The notes under the pieces were generated by a model, which was not told where the DNA came from, did not search any database, and saw only the letters and a list, made by a program, of their open reading frames with translations. Source: an uncultured Sphingomonadales bacterium (lineage in GTDB: Bacteria > Pseudomonadota > Alphaproteobacteria > Sphingomonadales > Sphingomonadaceae). From it: a stretch of 19,888 nt of DNA. The translations under genes were made by a program, and so were the position numbers. Positions 16,395 to 19,888 of this stretch are shown here, in pieces; within the stretch, counting starts at the first letter, position 1, and each line of letters begins with the position of its first letter. The stretch is taken from assembly GCA_903911985.1 (NCBI GenBank), contig CAIWFP010000077.1, forward strand, positions 1 through 19,888. Reading direction: 5' to 3'.

Positions 16395-16503
16395 AGGGAT
16401 TTAACGGGAACACTTACGCAAAAATGTCACATGGTCATCACAATGAAACACTCGCCTGAGACGGTAATAATTGCAATATTATGGAAATAAATAGACCAAC
16501 TCC

Positions 16504-17553
16504 GTGGCAGTTAATCATCAGCATCTTCGAGCATTTCACGCTGTTGCCATGGAAGGCAGCTTCAGTCGTGCCGCAAGAAGGCTGAATATTTCTCAACCCA
16601 CCTTATCACAACAAATAAAGGCATTGGAAAATCGCTACGGCAGAATGGTTTTCGAGGGCCGTCGACCACCCCTGGGGCTGACGCCGGTGGGCCGGGAACT
16701 TCTTGCCCTTGCCCAGCGCCTCTTCGCCATTTCCGGCGAGATAGAAGAACTGCTGGGTGAGGCCCCCGCCAGCGAGCCGCTGACCATCCGCCTTGCCGCC
16801 GATTCGCCGATTTATGCCGCAAGGCTGGCGCAGGCGCTGATGGACACCGACCCCCACCTCAGCGTGGAGGTGCATATCGACAATTCGCAGGCCACGCTGG
16901 GCCAGCTGCTGGAGGCGCGCGCCGATGTCGCCATCGTCAGCGACCCCAAGATCGACCCGCGCTTTGCCTATACGCCGCTGTTCATCGATTATCTCAAGCT
17001 GGTGCTGCCGGCGGGTCACCCTTTGGCGGGCCAGCCCAGCTTTCCGCTGGCGGCGCTGGCCAACGAATGCCTGCTGATGCGCGAGCCGACCTCGAAAACA
17101 CGCGGCGCCGCAGAATCGCTGCTGCGTGCCCATGACGTACGCCCCGCCCGGCAGGTGGAGCTGCATAGCCGCGAGGCTATCCGCGAAGCGGTGGCGCTGG
17201 GGCTCGGCGTCAGCCTGTTCTTCTCCTCCGAATGCCCGCCCGATGCCCGGCTGGTGGCGCTGGCGCCAGACTGCCAGCCCGATACCGCCCTGCTCACCGG
17301 CTATGTCGTGTGCTGTGTCGAGCGGCGGCGCTCGGCCTTCATGCGCTCGGTGCTGGCGGCGGCGGCTACGCTGGAGGGGCTGAGCCCGATCGCGCTGGAC
17401 ACAGTCCACATCGCACCGGGCCAGATTGCCCCTGCCCCGCAGGCGCAGGCCATATCCGGGCAGGCTCTCACCGCCGCCAACCAGAGTGGCACCGCCGACA
17501 CATTGCTGCAACCTCACGGCTTCACGGTGGTGCCAATACCACCGCACGGCTGA
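16504..17553 (+). CDS. LysR-family regulator of aminophosphonate catabolism
   Basis: A 349-residue LysR-type regulator. The N-terminal winged HTH (about 5-62) contains LRAFHAVAMEGSFSRAARRL and ISQPTLSQQIKALENRYG. The effector domain carries LAADSPIYAA (about 97-106) and HSREAIREAVALGLG, both close to what I recall of the phosphonate-catabolism LysR group (TIGR03339). It probably senses an aminophosphonate or phosphonoacetaldehyde and activates the divergent operon. The start is GTG at 16504: an in-frame TAG at 16492-16494 rules out anything upstream, and the next ATG would delete part of the HTH. The ribosome site is weak. The protein has about 50 extra Ala/Pro/Gln-rich residues at its C-terminus compared with the usual 290-300. 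The phosphodiesterase follows 58 bases downstream on the same strand. Confidence 0.9.
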   Translation: MAVNHQHLRAFHAVAMEGSFSRAARRLNISQPTLSQQIKALENRYGRMVFEGRRPPLGLTPVGRELLALAQRLFAISGEIEELLGEAPASEPLTIRLAADSPIYAARLAQALMDTDPHLSVEVHIDNSQATLGQLLEARADVAIVSDPKIDPRFAYTPLFIDYLKLVLPAGHPLAGQPSFPLAALANECLLMREPTSKTRGAAESLLRAHDVRPARQVELHSREAIREAVALGLGVSLFFSSECPPDARLVALAPDCQPDTALLTGYVVCCVERRRSAFMRSVLAAAATLEGLSPIALDTVHIAPGQIAPAPQAQAISGQALTAANQSGTADTLLQPHGFTVVPIPPHG

Positions 17554-17611
17554 TTTCCCCCGCCCCAAACCAGCGGCGGCGCATCACCCTGCCCCCGCAG
17601 AAGGATTTTCC

Positions 17612-19054
17612 ATGCCCCGCTGCACCATAGCCGCCGCGCGCCCCCTGCCCACAGAAGCCGCAGCGTCTGGTACCATCCGGCGCCGGGTCTTGCGCGCCGT
17701 AGGAACACTCGCGCCGCTGGCCGGCGCCCTGCTTCTGACCTCGACCCTCGCCGCCCCTGCCAGTGCCCGTCCGGTGCTGATGATCTCGATCGACGGGTTG
17801 CGCCCGGCCGATATCAGCGAGGCCCCGCAGCGCGGTCTGGCCGTGCCCAATCTGCGTCGTTTTCTCGCCGAGGGCGCCCATGCCGAGGGCGTGGTGGGCG
17901 TGCTGCCCACCGTCACCTATCCCAGCCATACCACGCTGATTACCGGCGCAGCGCCCGCCCGCCACGGCGTGGTCAACAACTGGACCTTCGACCCTACCCA
18001 GAGCAATTATGACGGCTGGTACTGGTATGCCTCGGACATCCGCCTGCCAACCTTGTGGGATGCTGCCCACGCTGCACACCTTTCCACCGCCAATGTCCAC
18101 TGGCCGGTCAGCGTCGGCGCCACCGCCATCGACTGGAACCTGCCGCAAATCTGGCGCAGCGGGCTGGCCGATGATGCCAAGCTGGTGGCCGCCCTGTCCA
18201 CCCCCGGCCTGCTGCCCGCGCTGGAGGCCAGCGAGGGCCCCTATGCCGCGGGTATCGACGATGGCGTGGCCGGAGACGAGACACGCGGGCGCTTTGCCGT
18301 GCGATTGATCACCCTGCATCACCCGGACTTCATCACCGTCTATCTCACCGCGCTCGACACCACCCAGCATCACGCCGGGCCGGACACGCCAGAGGCCCAT
18401 GCCGTGCTGGAGCGGATAGATGCGGTGGTGGGCAAGTTGGTCGACGCAGAAATGGCAGCCCACCCAGACGCCGCCATCGCGGTGGTCAGCGATCACGGCT
18501 TTGCCCCGGTCACGCAGGAATTGAACCTGTTCCGCGCCTTCATCGATGCCGGGCTGATGCGGCTGGATGCGAAAGGCAAGGTGACGGGTTGGGACGCGGT
18601 GCCATGGAACTCGGGCGGCTCAATCGCGGTGGCGCTGGCCCGGCGCGACGATGCGGGCCTGCGCGACAAGGTCGCCGCCCTCCTCGCCAAGCTAAAAGCC
18701 GACCCGGCCAACCGTATCGCCGAAATCATGACGCGGGCGGAAATCCAGCACGATGGCGGCAACCCGGAGGCCGATTTCTACCTGAATCTTGGCCAAGGGA
18801 TGATGGCAGCCAACTACGCCGGAGCCAGCGCCCCGCTGGTTGGCCCGTCGCACTACAAGGGCATGCACGGCTATTTCCCGGCAGACCCGCGCATGCGCTC
18901 CACCTTTCTGGTGAAGGGCACTGGGATTGCCCCCAACCACGATCTTGGCCTTGTCGACATGCGATCCATCGCGCCCACGCTGGCCAAGCTTCTCGGCGTG
19001 ACGCTGCCTGGGGCGGAAATGTCGGCGATACCGCTGACGGGCGGCTCACGCTAA
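17612..19054 (+). CDS. Secreted nucleotide pyrophosphatase/phosphodiesterase (NPP, alkaline phosphatase superfamily)
   Basis: A 480-residue, probably periplasmic phosphodiesterase. The start is ATG 17612, preceded by AAGGA at 7 bases; the longer open frame begins inside lysR. The signal region has an Arg-rich n-region, then a hydrophobic core at about 33-48 and ASA near 50-52. The two-metal active site is complete: D61 (MISIDGLRP), nucleophile T102 (PTVTYPSHTTLITG), D249 and H253 (LDTTQHHAGPD), D294-H295 (VVSDHGF) and H419 (GMHGYFPADP). Family members hydrolyse phosphodiester or pyrophosphate bonds of nucleotides, lipids or glycerophosphodiesters. It lacks the asparagine-containing nucleophile motif I associate with phosphonoacetate hydrolase PhnA, so NPP is preferred. 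Next to a phosphonate regulator, it may free phosphonate headgroups from esters such as phosphonolipids; this is inference. Confidence 0.92.
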   Translation: MPRCTIAAARPLPTEAAASGTIRRRVLRAVGTLAPLAGALLLTSTLAAPASARPVLMISIDGLRPADISEAPQRGLAVPNLRRFLAEGAHAEGVVGVLPTVTYPSHTTLITGAAPARHGVVNNWTFDPTQSNYDGWYWYASDIRLPTLWDAAHAAHLSTANVHWPVSVGATAIDWNLPQIWRSGLADDAKLVAALSTPGLLPALEASEGPYAAGIDDGVAGDETRGRFAVRLITLHHPDFITVYLTALDTTQHHAGPDTPEAHAVLERIDAVVGKLVDAEMAAHPDAAIAVVSDHGFAPVTQELNLFRAFIDAGLMRLDAKGKVTGWDAVPWNSGGSIAVALARRDDAGLRDKVAALLAKLKADPANRIAEIMTRAEIQHDGGNPEADFYLNLGQGMMAANYAGASAPLVGPSHYKGMHGYFPADPRMRSTFLVKGTGIAPNHDLGLVDMRSIAPTLAKLLGVTLPGAEMSAIPLTGGSR

Positions 19055-19076
19055 ACACGCCGGCTCACTGTGAAAG

Positions 19077-19094
19077 GCCAAACAAATGTTTGGC
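19077..19094. terminator. Possible bidirectional terminator hairpin
   Basis: GCCAAAC-AAAT-GTTTGGC is a perfect 7-bp stem with a 4-base loop, between the plus-strand phosphodiesterase stop (19054) and the minus-strand adhesin remnant stop (19119). On the minus strand it is followed by CTTTC, a weak T-run; on the plus strand no T-run follows. Its place between convergent genes favours a terminator. Confidence 0.5.
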
Positions 19095-19118
19095 TCCAAC
19101 CAACCGAATTTGGCTAGC

Positions 19119-19444
19119 TCAGCCGTTGTAGCTGTCGGCAATATCCGCCAAGGATGCGACAAAGCCGCGCCCGACATTGACCACGCCCGATTTGGTGATG
19201 GCAATGCCGTTGGGGTTGATAACCGCTTTCGCGCTGGTCTGGGTGATGGTGACGTTGCCGCCATTTGCCGCGCCGACGGTGGCACTGCCGGCTGCAACCG
19301 TACCGCCCACAGGCAGGGCTGGGGTGGCGTTTGCCACGGCACCGGATATCGCCGCTGAATGCGCCAATAACGATACCGCCGCCAAGGACCACCCTTCTCT
19401 TGAAGGCCCCGCCCCCCCGGCGTCATCACGTCCTCTGCATTCAT
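19119..19444 (-). pseudogene. Remnant of a two-partner-secretion adhesin (filamentous haemagglutinin N-terminal domain)
   Basis: The frame 19385-19119 encodes a signal-peptide-like LAAVSLLAHSAAISGAVANA, then ATPALPVGGTVAAGSATVG and VTITQTSAKAVIN. That is the start of a TPS/haemagglutination-activity domain exported by an FhaC-type porin. It passes straight into NPNGIAITKSGVVNVGRGF, which in intact proteins lies dozens of residues later, and stops after GFVASLADIADSYNG. So the middle of the domain appears deleted at the shared 'IN', and the repetitive C-terminus is gone. An ATG at 19444 (MNAEDVMTPGG) is one base out of frame with the signal peptide; a G7 run (19412-19418, C on the plus strand) lies between, and G8 would join them. 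The only in-frame start is TTG at 19385. Nonfunctional in this form. Confidence 0.6.
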
Positions 19445-19560
19445 TAGTGCTGTAAATTCGGTCGCTTATCCAGCCGGAATTAGGCTGTGGTATGACAGGC
19501 GAGTCATCGCTAATTACGAGCTCTCAATTCACCCTCATCCCATCCCTCATCGATGAAATG

Positions 19561-19888
19561 TCATCCAGTGCGGTCACGGCGCAGGAAGCCTCCCGCGACA
19601 AGCAGCGCTTTGGGGGGCAGCGTTTTGGGCGATTCTGGCAGGCTGGGTGATACCGCGCTCTGGTGGCCGTCTGGGAACGGCGCCCGTGGCGCACCGGGCT
19701 GCGCGGCGCGGCGGATCAGTTGCTCCAGCAAGAACTGGCCGAAGGGCCAATCGCCAAGGCCGGAATCAGCGTTGATGTGTCCCACCCGCCCGGCATCGGC
19801 AAAGGCGCAGCCCCACTGGTGTGCGAGGGATTCGACTGCCCGGAACCCCATGTAATGATCATTGTGGCTGCCCACCAGAATCGCGGGA
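19561..19888 (-). CDS. RBBP9/YdeN-family serine hydrolase, C-terminal part (runs off window)
   Basis: Partial alpha/beta hydrolase; its N-terminal part, including the nucleophilic serine, lies beyond the right edge. The visible frame reads PAILVGSHNDHYMGF, then AESLAHQW-like helix residues, then GRVGHINADSGLGDWPFGQ. The SHND aspartate and the GHIN histidine are the acid and base of the RBBP9/YdeN (DUF1234-like) triad, and 'HI(N)A(D/E)SGLGDWP' is the family signature. After that it carries about 50 extra residues rich in Pro and Arg before the TGA at 19561, an unusual tail. The substrate is unknown. The GTG at 19875 is not taken as a start because family sequence continues upstream to the window edge. 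Confidence 0.82.
   Translation of the reverse strand, partial: PAILVGSHNDHYMGFRAVESLAHQWGCAFADAGRVGHINADSGLGDWPFGQFLLEQLIRRAAQPGAPRAPFPDGHQSAVSPSLPESPKTLPPKALLVAGGFLRRDRTG

Larger units (their letters stand above)
16235..16503. promoter_or_regulatory. Divergent promoter region between receptor operon and lysR
   Basis: A 269-bp region, AT-richer than its surroundings, between the receptor ATG (16234) and the regulator GTG (16504). It contains the three dyads listed separately or in the findings. A weak minus-strand -10 candidate is TATATT (reverse complement of 16357-16362). No convincing -35 is present for the operon, as is common at promoters that depend on a LysR activator. Confidence 0.6.

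Noticed and set aside
17522..18496. 324-codon minus-strand frame opposite the phosphodiesterase
   Set aside because: Shadow of the NPP gene, whose metal ligands are all present on the plus strand.
17612..19054. Phosphonoacetate hydrolase (PhnA) as identity of the phosphodiesterase
   Set aside because: The nucleophile motif PTVTYPSHTTLITG is NPP-like, and the protein has an export signal, whereas PhnA is cytosolic.
1..19888. CRISPR arrays, tRNA/rRNA genes, insertion sequences
   Set aside because: No regularly spaced repeats, no tRNA-like cloverleaf noticed, and no transposase or terminal inverted repeats recognised when reading both strands by eye.

Overview
The window looks like chromosomal DNA of a GC-rich alphaproteobacterium, most likely a sphingomonad (Novosphingobium/Sphingobium/Sphingomonas-like). 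The clues are three large TonB-dependent receptors with 'DIIVTA'-type TonB boxes, a TPR-sulfotransferase beside a receptor gene, and Caulobacter/Xanthomonas-type receptor architecture. This is inferred from protein style only. No rRNA, tRNA, CRISPR array or intact mobile element was seen. Most of the window reads as two adjacent phosphorus-scavenging loci.

Locus A (about 7091 down to 60, minus strand) is a likely four-gene operon: TonB receptor (4399-6993), secreted YncE-like beta-propeller (3353-4369), periplasmic class A acid phosphatase of the PAP2 superfamily (2540-3277), and a second TonB receptor (115-2486). It ends in a clear intrinsic terminator (60-90). Upstream lie a Pho-box-like element / inverted repeat (7074-7091) and two tandem leader hairpins. 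The second receptor carries an apparent one-base frameshift at the end of its signal peptide. The expected job is uptake and dephosphorylation of an organophosphate.

A 402-bp stretch without a recognised gene (6994-7395) separates the loci.

Locus B (16234 down to 7396, minus strand) is a phosphonate-catabolism cluster: TonB receptor with five cysteine pairs, TPR-sulfotransferase, FAD-dependent aminophosphonate oxidoreductase, phosphonoacetaldehyde hydrolase PhnX, DUF5690-type MFS carrier, and a PhnZ-like HD-domain oxygenase. The last four genes are joined by 4-bp ATGA overlaps. Divergent from it are a LysR regulator of the aminophosphonate-catabolism type (16504-17553) and a secreted nucleotide-pyrophosphatase/phosphodiesterase (17612-19054). 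The 269-bp divergent promoter region holds three dyads, one of them a perfect T-N11-A LysR box. The inferred flow is: the secreted phosphodiesterase frees a phosphonate headgroup, the TonB receptor imports it across the outer membrane, the MFS carrier moves it across the inner membrane, and the FAD enzyme makes phosphonoacetaldehyde, which PhnX cleaves to acetaldehyde and phosphate. Classical parts (PhnW, ABC transporter, C-P lyase, PhnY) are absent from the window, so this would be a TonB/MFS-fed variant of phosphonate use.

The right edge holds a remnant of a two-partner-secretion adhesin (19119-19444, minus), collapsed by an internal deletion and possibly a poly-G frameshift. After it comes the C-terminal part of an RBBP9/YdeN-type serine hydrolase running off the window (19561-19888, minus).
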